A stretch of DNA of 64,000 nucleotides from NCBI RefSeq assembly GCF_016097555.1, contig NC_054711.1, positions 29,795,962 to 29,859,961 on the forward strand, in the 5' to 3' direction. Shown piece after piece: positions 1-10,209 of this stretch. The position numbers and the translations under genes were made by a program. The stretch comes from Gigantopelta aegis (lineage: Eukaryota; Mollusca; Gastropoda; Neomphalida; Peltospiridae). Below the pieces are notes generated by a model. The model was not told where the DNA came from, ran no database searches, and worked only from the letters and a program-made list of their open reading frames with translations. Within the stretch, counting starts at the first letter, position 1; every line of letters starts with the position of its first letter.

Positions 1-213
1 AATTGTTAACTCGTATATCTTTTTTAGGTCACAAACTTGCAGTAAGGAATTTTTAAATTAAAAAAATAATTATGTAAATCATCAAATGTTAGTAAGCAAA
101 AATATTAACAAATTTAATAAGGCCATACAAAATTAATTTAATGATGCTAACTTCAAAGAGACATAACATACACTGTTCTGAGTATCTTTTGTGCAATTGT
201 TTTGTCGAGGGAA

Positions 214-367
214 GGGGGCGTAATCCAGTTGTAAAGCTCTTGCTTGATGCACGGTTGGTCATGGGATTGATACCTGTTGTTGGGCCCATTGGGCTGTTGC
301 TCGTTCCAGCCAGTGCACCACAACTGGTACATGTATATCAAACGTCATGGTATGTGCTATCCTGTCT
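214..367 (+). mobile_element. SINE, head type B, 3'-truncated
   Basis: This is the head of a tRNA-derived SINE. A box A-like stretch (taatccagttgtaaagctct) is followed by a box B-like ggtcatgggattgatacc and the conserved body around the CGTTCCAGCCAGTGCACCAC segment. It breaks off after the TGTGCTATCCTGTCT motif, so the body and tail are missing. It is more diverged than the other type B copies. Confidence 0.75.
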
Positions 368-440
368 ACCAAATGATGATTAAAATGGTTACCTGCTATT
401 GACTAAACTATAATTATAGCAATCAACAATAGTTTGTTAA

Positions 441-828
441 GAAAGAAAGAAAGAAATGTTTTATTTAACGACGCACTCAACACATTTTATTTACGGTTAT
501 ATGGCGTCAGACATATGGTTAAAGACCACACAGATTTTGAGAGGAAACCCGCTGTCGCCACTACATGGACTACTCTTTCCCATTAGCAGCAAGGGATCTT
601 TTATTTGCGCTTCCCACAGGCAGGATAACACAAACCATGGCCTTTGTTGAACCAGTTATGGATCACTGTTTGGTGCAAGTGGTTTACACCTACTCATTGA
701 GCCCTGCGGAGCACTCAGGGTTTGGAGTCAGTATCTGGATTAAAAATCCCATGCCTCGACTGGGATCCGAACCCAGTACCTACCAGCCTGTAGATCGATG
801 GCCTAACCACGACGCCACCGAGGCCGGT
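441..828 (-). mobile_element. Full-length SINE, head A + tail 1
   Basis: Read on the minus strand this starts with GGCCTCGGTGGCGTCGTGG, a tRNA-like head with pol III box A, and box B GGTTCGGATCCC. A central body follows (AAAAGATCCCTTGCTGCTAA, GTGGCGACAGCGGGTTTCC), then tail 1 ending GTCGTTAAATAAAACATTTC plus (TTTC)n. A 14-bp target duplication, CAATAGTTTGTTAA, flanks it at 427-440 and 829-842. The duplication includes the TTAA of the MITE next door, so the SINE landed on the MITE edge. The ORFs in this region are frames of the SINE, not genes. Confidence 0.93.
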
Positions 829-838
829 CAATAGTTTG

Positions 839-1229
839 TTAAAGGGACATTCCTGAGTTTGCTTTGCATTGTCAGATGTTTCTGACCAATACAACATTTC
901 TACGATTAAACATACATATTGAATAAATGTTCTTGTTTAGAATATCAGTGTCTGTATATTCAATGTGTTTCTAGTCATCTTATTATTTGTAAGAAGCCCA
1001 AACTGGATTTTGTCTTCAAATAATTTTGTATGTACGACAAAAATATATTTTAGGAAATAAAATGAAATTTAACCCAGTACAAATATTAGAATGATCAGAA
1101 ACACGTTTAATTTACAGCCACTAATATTTTATGCAGAAAAATATATTTGGTATGTAATTACAACCGTTAAAAAGTCTGTTAGTCGATAACATCTTAAACA
1201 TTGCAGCAAACTCAGGAATGTCCCTTTAA
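839..1229. mobile_element. TTAA MITE, family 1, complete
   Basis: The terminal inverted repeat AGGGACATTCCTGAGTTTGC appears inverted at the right end, and TTAA lies on each side (839-842 and 1226-1229). The interior is AT-rich and non-coding. Related copies lie at 24091-24480 and 50148-50535 (full length), and 30376-30606 and 57541-57811 (one-ended). A 4-bp TTAA target is known for piggyBac and Kolobok elements; which transposase moved this family cannot be told from these copies. Confidence 0.9.
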
Positions 1230-2997
1230 CGCCCAATGCCTACAGTAACTGCAATTTTATACTTAGCTATATTTACGTCGTCTTTAAGCTGCACAAAATC
1301 AAAATATATCGAAAGTATTCTTTCAGGAAATTATACAGTTTGTTTTAAATGTTTGACTGCGACCTCGCTAAAGTTGGATTTCGTTAATTTTAAGGTCACT
1401 AATATTTTATGATTTACAGTAATAATAAGAAAATTAATTTAAAAAATGAGTTGTATGTGTGTTTAAAAGTATATTATTACCCATGTATGGTTAAAAATAT
1501 CTTGTTACATATTAAAATGACATGTTCCACTAGAACGCCAAGTGGGACGTAACACTTTGATGTCATCAATTAGCACACGTACTGCAACATTACAGGAATG
1601 TCAACTAAACGAGTTGAGCGATATAAATTAAGATCGATTAGGCCGGAATTTTTTTTTTACTTGTTTCCTATTACATGCTGGAAAAATATAGGGTAGATAG
1701 GTAGGAAAAACATTTTATTTTGGAAAATAATTTTATTTATGGATATTAAATAAAGGTGTTGACTACCGGTATCCAAAATAACCTCTGCATGTATAGAAAT
1801 GCATTATGTAAACCAACAATACCATTCATCGCAGTGTTATCCCTAGAAATGAAGTAAGGCATGGTAAAGTGATGTTTTGGGGGCATATTTTATGTGCAGT
1901 TTTAAATATAAGGCTTTTTTTTCCATTATACAATTTTCAAAAGGACAAAAACCTTATGGCCATTTTATTTTCTATATCTATTTCATAACTTAATTAAAAA
2001 TAGGAAATATGTAGTACTATCCACATAGGTGTGTTTAAAGGCTTCTTTTTACATGGGCAACTTATAAATTTATAAAAGGCAAGGCATTTTGATTTTGAGG
2101 GCAACATGGTGCTAACCTACCTGTGGGAGAGTACATACAAAAGACCCCTTGCTGTTTAATAATAGGCAGAAAGTTTACTCTCATACTAACACTTAACGTC
2201 TGTACTGGTCCAGGACAGACTTGGTTGAACCGTAATTGGATAGAAACCAGTAAATAAGTTATAACAATTTCTTTTAAAGAAAACTAAAAAGAAGGGTTCT
2301 ATATTTATCTGTCCAACAATAACATTTAAAAAAAATGTTATGAATTTTATCTTTCCTAGTGTATCTAAGAAATGGTAGACTTACCAATTTTATAATTTGC
2401 ATTATCTCGCCTTCATGTAAAATTCTTTAATCTCATTGGTTGTTTGCCGTTGGACAAATCCCTTATCCCCCTGTGGGCGGAGCCAAATTCTCTTATACCC
2501 CGTCTGTAATTTCCCAACAGTTTCCAGCCGCCCCAGTTAATGCTAAAGCAATAATTAGATTATAAATAACATTGATAATCAATCAAGTATACATCATTAA
2601 TTTAATTTTTACTGTAAAATACACTATTTCAATACTTTTAAAAGCTGCAATGTTGAACTCGGCCACCTAATTACGGTCGTGGTGTTATTGTATTAATGCG
2701 CGATTAGCAACAGTTGTTTTTTATTTTTAATATTTTAATTTTTTTACTACATACATTTCTGATAAAAAAAAGTTTTTTTGTTTTTTTTAAATTATTAATA
2801 TCTGTTTCAGACAATTTCATATTACAAACATTTGAAGTTAAAAACTCGTTTATCGATGGAACTATTTTTCGTCACTTGCAAGTGATTTCGTTCGCGTCCG
2901 CGTGGTACGGCTCCGTTAATAAATTGTTAACAATTATTGTCTGGCGTTAATTTGATTATTTGGCTATATGGTTTAACATGTCGGCAAGATAAATTCG
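1230..2997. other. AT-rich stretch without a recognisable gene
   Basis: I see no ORF with family features. Around 2110-2160 a GTGGGAGAGTACATACAAAA-like piece followed by gaccccttgctg looks like a very old remnant of the SINE body. The rest is simple AT-rich sequence. Confidence 0.5.
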
Positions 2998-3135
2998 TTG
3001 TAGAAGCATCTCTCGGGGTATATGGCTTTTTATGTACCCTCTGTGTGCTCTTTTACCCCCTCGCCTTCGGCTCGGGGTAAAAGAACACACAGAGGGTACA
3101 TAAAAAGCCATATACCCCTCGTGATGCTTCTACAA
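2998..3135. repeat. Long near-perfect palindrome (hairpin)
   Basis: Two arms of about 60-65 nt, each starting TTGTAGAAGCATC on its own strand, surround a short CCTTCGG loop. The arms carry TATGGCTTTTTATGTACCC and CTCTTTTACCCC in inverted order. The stem has few mismatches, so RNA or extruded DNA would form a long hairpin. It could be a foldback element or palindromic MITE; no clear target duplication is visible. Confidence 0.9.
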
Positions 3136-3261
3136 CTTATAATGTTAGTTTTATTCTGTATGCATCCAGTATTAAAGTACACACTTGGTTTGAAGCAATC
3201 AATTGGTCCAATGAATAGAAATGCAGTACAAATGCTCAGGATGCTCAAACGAATGTTGAAA

Positions 3262-3345
3262 GGTAGTTTGTTTTATTTAACGACGCCACTAGAGCACACT
3301 GATTTTTATCTTTAATATCATCAGCTATTGGACATCAAACACAAA
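3262..3345 (-). mobile_element. SINE tail 2 fragment
   Basis: Only the 3' end of a SINE remains, in antisense: TTTATTTAACGACGCCACTA, the gagcacactgatt segment and the ctattggacatcaaac segment. The body and head are absent. Confidence 0.7.
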
Positions 3346-4064
3346 CACACAAAATGCATCGAGATCTTACTGACATATTTAATCATTTGATTTGGCAGTA
3401 AACTCCATCAGTATCGGTAAACATTCCCTCCCCTAGTTTATCAGAAGGTCACTAAATTTCTACAAGGCCAGTTTGTCGCTGGAGTAAATCATTAAATATA
3501 GTTATTATTATTAATCGGAACACCTCGCTACACTAGATGTAGAGTAAATCGGAAAAGATTGCAGATGTTTGTGAAAAACAATTTCCGACTCTTCGCCCGA
3601 TATCTCACGAAAGTTACCGAACTTCAATTTGAAGGGAAGTAACTCCATCAATCAATTGTTAGAAGAAAACATTTCGTGGCTAACGGGTCGCCAATAAAAC
3701 TAAATTTGTGACAGTAAAACCACTGATATACGTCCGCAAATCGGAAGACACAGTAGGGTTATCCCCTAAATGACACCAAATTAGTGCTTGTGATAGTTTT
3801 GGAATGTTTTCGTGGAAATCGTTGTTATATCAAAAAAACATTTTTGGATATACAAAAAAGGTTTTAGGGTCTGCAGGTTTAAATTAGGGTTGGTCGGGTA
3901 ACCAGAAACAAACAATATTTTATGATAGGCCTTATGGGTAATAAATAGGAGATTAAACTCGCTATCATCTTACTAAAGCTCGTGACAAATGAAAATTATT
4001 TCACTCGGGACATAAACATGATACGAAACAGAAGCTCGTTTAATATCCTATAATATACATGTAC
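3346..4064. other. Non-coding stretch
   Basis: AT-rich sequence downstream of the host-gene exon at 4065-4207 on the minus strand. A related pair of short motifs (gtaaatcggaaaa near 3545 and gcaaatcggaagac near 3738) suggests an old repeat. I found no further exon of the minus-strand gene here. Confidence 0.4.
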
Positions 4065-4207
4065 CTTCTTCATATGTTCCATTATGTTGGCGAGTTTTAG
4101 TCTCTCAAGGATTGCTGGGTTCAATCCGTATGTTTCAAGAGGAATGGGACGAGCAGGTTTCTTCTTCTTTCTAGTGCCTTTCTCGAATTCAGACAGGATA
4201 TCTTTTT
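4065..4207 (-). CDS. Internal exon of an unknown charged protein (minus-strand host gene)
   Basis: The minus strand has an acceptor (gacattttcag) and a donor (AAG|gtacat) bounding an open 143-nt exon. It encodes a basic, helical-looking stretch, DILSEFEKGTRKKKKPARP then PLETYGLNPAILERL and ANIMEHMKK. Codon content is richer than the AT-rich flanks, as expected for a real exon. Relative to the exon ending at 14359 the phase fits, but joining at the first AG gives a TAA codon; using the AG 6 nt further in avoids it. So either the inner acceptor is used or an exon between 4.2 and 14.3 kb, perhaps in the N gap, is missing. I do not recognise the family. Confidence 0.65.
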
Positions 4208-4383
4208 CTGAAAATGTCCGATGGTTACACAATTATGAACATTTCCACAATATGTGTGTATTCAAGTCACCAAGTTATTATATTCTGCACTGTAAAATGC
4301 ATACGTACTGGTTTGTGCGCTATATGCTGGTATACTGAGCTATGTTATTATACGAGTACTCTGAGTTAAATGTGTCAAAGTTT

Positions 4384-4480
4384 AAAATTTGTTTTGGTTA
4401 ATGACACCACTAAAACACATTGATTTATTAATCATCGGCTATTGGATGTCAAGCATTTAATAATTGTGTCAGTCTTAGAG
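4384..4480 (-). mobile_element. SINE tail 2 fragment, interrupted
   Basis: Antisense tail 2: taatgacaccactaaaacac, ATCATCGGCTATTGGATGTC and the agtcttagag segment. A younger SINE inserted exactly in the AGTCTTAGAG segment, which became its target duplication. Confidence 0.75.
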
Positions 4481-4481
4481 A

Positions 4482-4868
4482 AAGAAAGAAAGAAGTGTTT
4501 TATTTAACGATGCACTCAACACATTTTATTTACGGTTATATGGCATCAGACATATGGTTAAGGACCACACAGATTTTGAGAGGAAACCCGCTGTCGCCAC
4601 TACATGGGCTACTCTTCCGATTAGCAGCAAGGGATCTTTTATTTGCGCTTCCCACAGGCAGGATAGCACAAACCATGGCCTTTGTTGAACCAGTTATGGA
4701 TCACTGGTCGATGCAAGTGGTTTACACCTACCCATTGAGCCTTGCAGAGCAATCACTCAGGGTTTGGATTTGGTATCTGGATTAAAAATCCCATGCCTCG
4801 ACTGGGATCCGAACCCAGTATCTACCAGCATGTAGACCGATGGCCTGCCACGACGCCACCAAGGCCGG
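4482..4868 (-). mobile_element. Full-length SINE, head A + tail 1, nested in older SINE
   Basis: Same architecture as the copy at 441-828, with the box A/box B head at the right. The target duplication TCAGTCTTAGAG is seen at 4469-4480 and 4869-4880. The (GAAA)n tract at 4481-4495 is the oligo tail in antisense. Confidence 0.92.
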
Positions 4869-4899
4869 TCAGTCTTAGAGATTCTAAATATCTTCTGGC

Positions 4900-5230
4900 C
4901 CAACATCATATCCAATGAAGAACTCCATAAACAAACCTAGCTCCACACAGTCATTGGTATCAGAGATCAAGCGCCGAAGATGGCGGTGGATTGGCTACGT
5001 CCTCAGAATGCCTCAAACAGCCCTACCAAGAGTGGCACTCCGATGGACCCATCCTGGAAAAAGGAAACAGGGAAGACCGAAAGAAACATGGAGGAGGACA
5101 GTAGAGAAGGAAATCCGAGAGGGCAGTCTGAGCTGGGGGCTGCTGGAGCTGCTGGCAAAAAGACAGGCAGCAGTGGCGATCTCTGGTTACAGCCTTATGG
5201 GCTTCTTAGCATGAACGGGATTGAGTAAGA
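4900..5230 (+). pseudogene. 3' end of a non-LTR retrotransposon ORF2
   Basis: A 99-codon open stretch (4915-5214) encodes the typical C-terminal tail of a group of non-LTR retrotransposon polyproteins: RRRWRWIGYVLRMPQ, ALRWTHPGKRKQGRPKETWR and a downstream Glu/Lys-rich helix. I know this tail from RTE-like LINEs in animals, from memory only. No reverse transcriptase domain lies upstream, so this is a 5'-truncated copy. Reading continues only to about 5230 with a frame change. Confidence 0.75.
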
Positions 5231-6380
5231 AAGAGAGAAAACATTGAACTCATGGACCACAATATGAGGAACATCCCAACACACTGATAGTGTATGGTGC
5301 CAGCATGGAAGAGAGAAAACTTTCCAGTTATTAAAGAGACTGTGCCAGGAATTATCAAGAAAGATATTCAGACAGATGTGGAAAGAAGAGCCCTTACCCT
5401 AGATTATATACTGTAGATCCTGAAATTAACACGTCCCTTAATTAATGCGAGTGACGGTGGGCAGACTAAAATACGACATGAGTGGCCTCCCTTTGAAATA
5501 TTAACTTTCCTAACACTTTTTGGTTAAATCCAAGTTACAGGTGTCTTCAATGAGATCAACTCACTAACATGTCTGTGTACACATCAGTTAACCCGTTTAG
5601 TCCCTATTGTTTTTTGTGAGATCAATGCAAAGCATATTTTTGTGGCAGTCATTTATGCAACGTGTATACATGTAGTTACCTAAATCTGGCTAAACATTAG
5701 CATACATGTACCATTACAACTGTATGTCAACACAGTTGCAGGGAACTTGAACAGTAAAGACAAACAAAAGATTGACCACAATATTAGCATGCTAAAACCC
5801 ATTCACGTGCGATGAGTCATGTTGGCTCTTGACAAGATGGCCAAAGACCCTGTAATTGTCACACATGGATAGCAGCTTTCTGGACTATTGGACAATTAGT
5901 CTGTCTCATCTATGATGAATTGTGCTCCAGTTGTTTTATAATTGTATTAGAATTTTGATCTTTGTTTGTTTTAATAGTGTGTGACACATAACTTGCTGGA
6001 CTATTCGACAATTAGTCTGTCTCACCTGCAATGAATAGTGGATACATGCATATACTGATGACCAGCTGAGGAAGCAACCAAAAATAGTTGGGGTGGGATC
6101 CAAATGGAACTTAAAAATTAAAAAAAAAGAGAAGAAACTGCAAACAAACATTTAACACTGAGACAAAGACATGTGGGTTTTTTGGGTGTTTTTTTTGACA
6201 TTACAAACATGGATGATAATGAGAGGAATGGTGAAGCTGCAGTATTTCCATTTGAAGTTAAAGATGGCAAAAAGGTTTGAATGTCCATTGCAACAGGAAA
6301 GTACTCCACCAAATCCACGGCAGAAACAGAAAAATCTCTTTTGTGCTGGGGTGTCATTAAACATTCATTCATTCATTCAT
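5231..6380. other. Decayed repeat sequence with a direct duplication
   Basis: A segment starting GGACTATTGGACAATTAGTC occurs at about 5880-5928 and again, slightly changed, at 5998-6045. The region 5330-5420 retains a short open stretch (KETVPGIIKKDIQTDVERR) that may belong to the LINE at 6.4 kb. Nothing here is intact. Confidence 0.4.
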
Positions 6381-6916
6381 AAGCTCTGAGAATTGCAGCA
6401 ACAAAGCTGATCAGCCACACAGAGCTCATACACAGGAAAGTTGTCGTATTCTCAGATGCTCTCTCGTTCTTCCAAGCTCTCAAAGACCCCCAAAACAGAG
6501 ACATGAATGAACTTTGCTAGTACTCTTTCTGCACTAAGCTGCGGCACTGAAGAAACAACAATGCCGTGGATAGCATCACAATGCAACATCGTAGGAAATG
6601 AGGAAGCAGATAAGATAGCAAAAGGAGGAGGAAAACTGGTCCAAGATGAACCCCAGATCACATATGAGGAGATGAAGGCTACTGTAAAGGGAACATACAA
6701 AACACGATAGCTCCAACAACACTCAGACCATAATAGGAGAGACAGTTACTACAAACTTTCAAGAGATGGTATGGTCAGATGATGACACGGCGGAGAACAG
6801 GCCACTGTAGACTCAAGTATCACATGTACACAACATTCAGAGTGGCAGAAACCGGAACATGTGATTGTGGCACAGCCGCCATGACTGTTGATCATTTCCT
6901 GCAGCATTGTCCCCAG

Positions 6917-7309
6917 ACTGGCCTCGGTGGCGTCGTGGTTAAGCCATCGGTCTACAGGCTGGTAGGTACTGGGTTCATATCCCAGTCGAGGCATGGGATT
7001 TTTAATCCAGAGCCCGACTCCAAACCCTGAGTGAGTGCTCCGCAAGACTCAATGGGTAGATGTAAACCACTTGCACCGACCAGTGATCCATAACTGGTTC
7101 AACAAAGGCCATGGTTTGTGCTATCCTGCCTGTGGGAAGCGCAAATAAAAGATCCCTTGCTGCTAATCTGAAGAGTAGCCCATGTAGTGGCGACAGCGGG
7201 TTTCCTCTCAAAATCTGTGTGGTCCTTAACCATATGTCTGACACCATATGACCGTAAATAAAATGTGTTGAGTGCGTCGTTAAATAAAACATTTCTTTCT
7301 TTCTTTCTT
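6917..7309 (+). mobile_element. Full-length SINE, head A + tail 1, inside LINE
   Basis: Sense-oriented head with box A, box B (GGGTTCATATCCC, one base off consensus), body, tail 1 and (CTTT)n. The target duplication TTGT(C/T)CCCAG lies on both sides. The LINE reading HCPQ stops at the left edge and resumes after the right one, confirming an insertion. Confidence 0.92.
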
Positions 7310-7392
7310 TGTTCCCAGTGCCAGGACCGGAGGAAAGCAGTCTGATCTTCAGATGAACCCCTGAAGGAGAAGCTATTCGACCACAAGGAAAA

Positions 7393-7692
7393 CGTTTAGC
7401 AACACCACTAGAGCACATTGATTTATTAATCATCATCTATTCGATGTCAAAGATTGGTAATTTTGAAATGTAGTCTTAGAGAGGAAACCCGCTGCATTTG
7501 TTTTCATTAGTAGCAAGGGATCTTTTATATGCACCATCCCACAGACAGGATAGCACATACCACAGCCTTTGATATATCAGTCGTGGTGCACCGGCTGGAA
7601 CGAGAAATAGCCCAATAGGTCCACCAACTAGGATCAATCCCAGACCGACCGCGCATCAAGCGGGTGCTTTACCACTGGGCTATGTCCCGTGC
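7393..7692 (-). mobile_element. SINE, head B + tail 2
   Basis: Antisense copy. Tail 2 (agcaacaccactagagcac) is at the left; the tRNA-like head (minus strand tagcccagtggtaaagcacc, then box B tctgggattgatcc) is at the right. It splits the last exon-like piece of the LINE. The head ends with CGGGACATAGCCC on the minus strand. Confidence 0.85.
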
Positions 7693-8037
7693 TATCCCAA
7701 GGAAAAACCTGCAGCGCACAGCAGCATTTGTTCCGAGCTACCGGGGTCTCCGTCTGAGAATTCGAAAAAGAAGAAGACAGGAAACCCGACCACTTTAGTG
7801 TTTACTAGGCGAGTGCTTTACCACTGGGCTATGTCCCGCTCCATCAAAGACTTAAAGGAAACATGTCACGTAAACCATATTTGGCACCAACCATGTACAA
7901 TTAATTATAAATTGAATCACCTAAAAAAATTTTTTATAAAAAATTAATTACTTAAAATATCTCCATAAAAGAACCCCAGATACGAGCTCTTAGCGGAAAT
8001 TGCCGATCTTTAATGAGCAAGGCGATCACGTGGTCCG

Positions 8038-8045
8038 TGACGTCA
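8038..8045. promoter_or_regulatory. Perfect CRE-type palindrome TGACGTCA upstream of the plus gene
   Basis: TGACGTCA lies 93 bp upstream of the ATG at 8138, in a locally GC-richer segment that also has CACGTG (8028-8033). The convergent gene of the same element has the same 8-mer upstream of its ATG. This is a sequence match only. Confidence 0.5.
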
Positions 8046-8137
8046 GAGACGAGACGCTTGATCTGAAAAGCCTTACACTTAGCATTAGTCGGTACCGCTC
8101 ACAAAGAATCCAAGACTAGCAGAGCTTACCAAAAAAA

Positions 8138-8305
8138 ATGAATGTTCGTTCGCAAAACATTTTGCCATATCAGTTTGAGCCGTTGGTAAATGAAGAAAGA
8201 CACATATTTATTAACAACAGTGATACGGAAGAAGAAACGGATAGCGAGTCGGAGGGTGGAGGGTGCCAGGCCCATACCAGACGGCAGATTTGGCGATCTT
8301 GGCTG
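8138..8305 (+). CDS. First exon of a transposon gene, possibly P2X7-like zinc-domain family
   Basis: ATG at 8138 opens a reading frame with PYQFEPLVNEE followed by an acidic Ser/Glu stretch (DTEEETDSESEGGG), ending at a donor CTG|gtaagt at 8305/8306. Animal P2X7-like (P2RX7 intracellular-type) proteins often begin with a similar FEPL plus acidic segment and then a GNxxWCxCGxC zinc motif. In a shifted frame the end of this exon reads DGRFGDLGW, which fits the start of that motif and would imply a one-base frameshift near 8260. The remaining exons are not found; the assembly gap begins at 8801. The assignment is tentative. Confidence 0.4.
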
Positions 8306-8800
8306 GTAAGTTGTGGACGGTAATGACTATTAGTAGGATTACCTACCTTTTGTTTGTACCGCTTGTACGCGATTTTTGTATTACGTTTGTCATTTATTAT
8401 ACTTCTTTTATTTCTGTTGAAGTTGAAAATTAAATGAATACGCGACATCAGCGTCGGTTGTCAGAACCTTCAAACGGTGTCCGACCACGTATACGGTATA
8501 GGGCCTAAGTTATATAAGTTATACTGTTATAGGACAATTGTTTTTTTAAATTGCACACAACAATAGTATTTTTTTTGTTAGTCCCAAAACATTTACTTTT
8601 GTTCTTACGTGAACCCAAATTGAAATTATTTACAATTTAAATTTTTCTGAAAGAAAGCCTTTTCCCCACCCCATCGTTTGTTGCTTTTGTTAGTTTTTAT
8701 TTTATTTTTTAAATCATATATACATGTATTCAGTGTCTCTCTCCCCCCCCCCCCCAATATATAAAATTTGGGGTGGGGAGAGGGAGGCCATGCCCCACCC

Positions 8801-9000
8801 NNNNNNNNNNNNNNNNNNNNNNNNNNNNNNNNNNNNNNNNNNNNNNNNNNNNNNNNNNNNNNNNNNNNNNNNNNNNNNNNNNNNNNNNNNNNNNNNNNNN
8901 NNNNNNNNNNNNNNNNNNNNNNNNNNNNNNNNNNNNNNNNNNNNNNNNNNNNNNNNNNNNNNNNNNNNNNNNNNNNNNNNNNNNNNNNNNNNNNNNNNNN
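8801..9000. other. Assembly gap (200 N)
   Basis: Exactly 200 undetermined bases, probably a fixed-size scaffold gap. Long apparent ORFs across it are artefacts. It lies inside the TTAA transposon, so part of that element is unseen. Confidence 0.99.
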
Positions 9001-9060
9001 CCTACTTTACTTGAAAGTTAATACATTTTACTAAATAACAGTAATACTCAAATATGTCAC

Positions 9061-9245
9061 CTAAAGTCTAAAAACACTAACATTGAGGGGTTGGGGCAGG
9101 ATATTCATATTTACAAAATAGACTTAACTGCAACATTTACCCAAAAAATGCCATTGGCATGGCCAATAGTAGTGTATTTACTAGCCCAACGTTGAATATT
9201 ACTAGCCATGGAAGTGGGGCTACCATATATCCTTCACTGGAGAAA
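9061..9245 (-). repeat. Copy of the 19.5-kb repeat, single-unit form
   Basis: The stretch with aacattgaggggttggggca, then tatttactagcccaacg and actagccatggaagtggggc, is the reverse complement of 19553-19900. There an 87-bp unit is present three times; here it occurs once. Confidence 0.75.
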
Positions 9246-9794
9246 TGTTGGTTTATATATTCCAATACATGTTTGATACCTGTATCTGTTAATGAATACA
9301 AAAGATTTTTAGCAGCACATATTGTATTTGAACAATTCTTTGACACAATACTAATTGTATGTGTACACCAGTTTGGATTCATAAAATGGATGTATTTGGT
9401 ATGAATACAATATTCTGTAAATTGGTGGATTATCAATAATTAACTTTCTGGTCAAAACATAGAATTAATTGATAATAGTATTTTTGTATAGATCTACATA
9501 AATCCATGTTAAATATTCCCCCGGAACATACAGTTTCTCTCTTTCCGATTCGTGCTGGTGAGAGCAAAAATATTGAAAATAAAAGTAATTTCTTTTAGGT
9601 ACACGTGCATTATCTAGTCGTTAAGAGGGAAGGTAACCCTAATATTTATAAGTATTATGTGTCAAAGGAAAGTCCTAAAATTATCAAATTACTGTGTAAT
9701 TATTGATAATGAAAAAACCCAAACACTTCTATTGGAAGTTGGGATGGAAGTATTTCGACATGCACAAGAAAATGAAATGAACAGATAAACTTAC

Positions 9795-10134
9795 CTCAGC
9801 TCGTCTTCGTTTAGCATATGCCCCTCGTGATGTTTTTGGCGTCTTGGCTCTTCTGGTGCTAGTAATAGGTGAACATCAGGGATAGCTGTTACAAATAATT
9901 TTGCTCTAGCATTACGATATCCGTAACTTTCTTTCGTTGCTGGAAAAGTCTCGTAATTTGAAGGTGAAAAATGTACGGAACACAAAGTACTATACGGCGT
10001 TGGTGTCCAATCTTTTCTTTTACAATAAAATATCCACGCCTTTCTTCGAATACAATCCTTTGGAAAACCGAAAAAAGATATCCCGATCCTTTAAACTGTT
10101 TATTTTGACACCCAAAGGCCGCACAGTACGGCAT
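9795..10134 (-). pseudogene. THAP zinc-finger exon with one frameshift
   Basis: On the minus strand ATG at 10134 gives MPYCAAFGCQNKQFKGSG, the start of a THAP domain with C-x4-C ligands. After a frame change near 10085 the other frame continues with FPKDCIRRKAW, KRKDWTPT, LCSVHF (C-x2-H), and TAIPDV matching the conserved AVPTxF end, then a charged tail to a perfect donor (CTGAG|gtaagt, 9795/9794). THAP domains are DNA-binding and occur in P-element and Kolobok transposases. The frameshift may be real decay or an assembly error. The catalytic part is not present in the visible sequence. Confidence 0.82.
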
Positions 10135-10201
10135 TGTTGGGCTCTGAAAAGATCATACGCCCCTTACTCCATATATAAACAATGAAAGAGTATAGCGGCT
10201 C

Positions 10202-10209
10202 TGACGTCA
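10202..10209. promoter_or_regulatory. Perfect CRE-type palindrome TGACGTCA upstream of the THAP gene
   Basis: The site is 68 bp upstream of the minus-strand ATG at 10134 and is followed directly by ACTTCCGG, an ETS-like site. The opposite gene of the same transposon has the same 8-mer at 8038. Confidence 0.5.

Larger units (their letters stand above)
6381..7798 (+). pseudogene. 3' part of a non-LTR retrotransposon with RNase H domain, split by two SINEs
   Basis: Three coding pieces read as one ancestral C-terminus. At 6381-6916 an RNase H-like domain shows VVVFSDALSFFQALKD (first Asp), then after frame breaks IASQCNIVGNEEADKIAKGG (the usual WIPSHCGIxGNExAD block), then TRRRTGHCRLKYHMYTTFRV and GTCDCG...HFLQHCPQ. 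A SINE follows at 6917-7309. The second piece (7310-7392) is CQDRRKAV...LKEKLFDHKEN. Another SINE follows, then the third piece (about 7697-7798) with LQRTAAFV and GLRLRIRKRRRQETRPL ending in TAG. Frameshifts and stops make it dead. The clade is one of those with RNase H; I cannot name it. Confidence 0.82.

Noticed and set aside
565..834. Repeated similar ORFs (LLFALPTGRIAQTMAFVEPV type) in many places
   Set aside because: They are conceptual translations of the SINE body at each copy and occur in both orientations; they are not a protein family.
8724..9034. ORFs spanning the run of N
   Set aside because: The N stretch cannot contain stops, so the open frames are artefacts of the gap.
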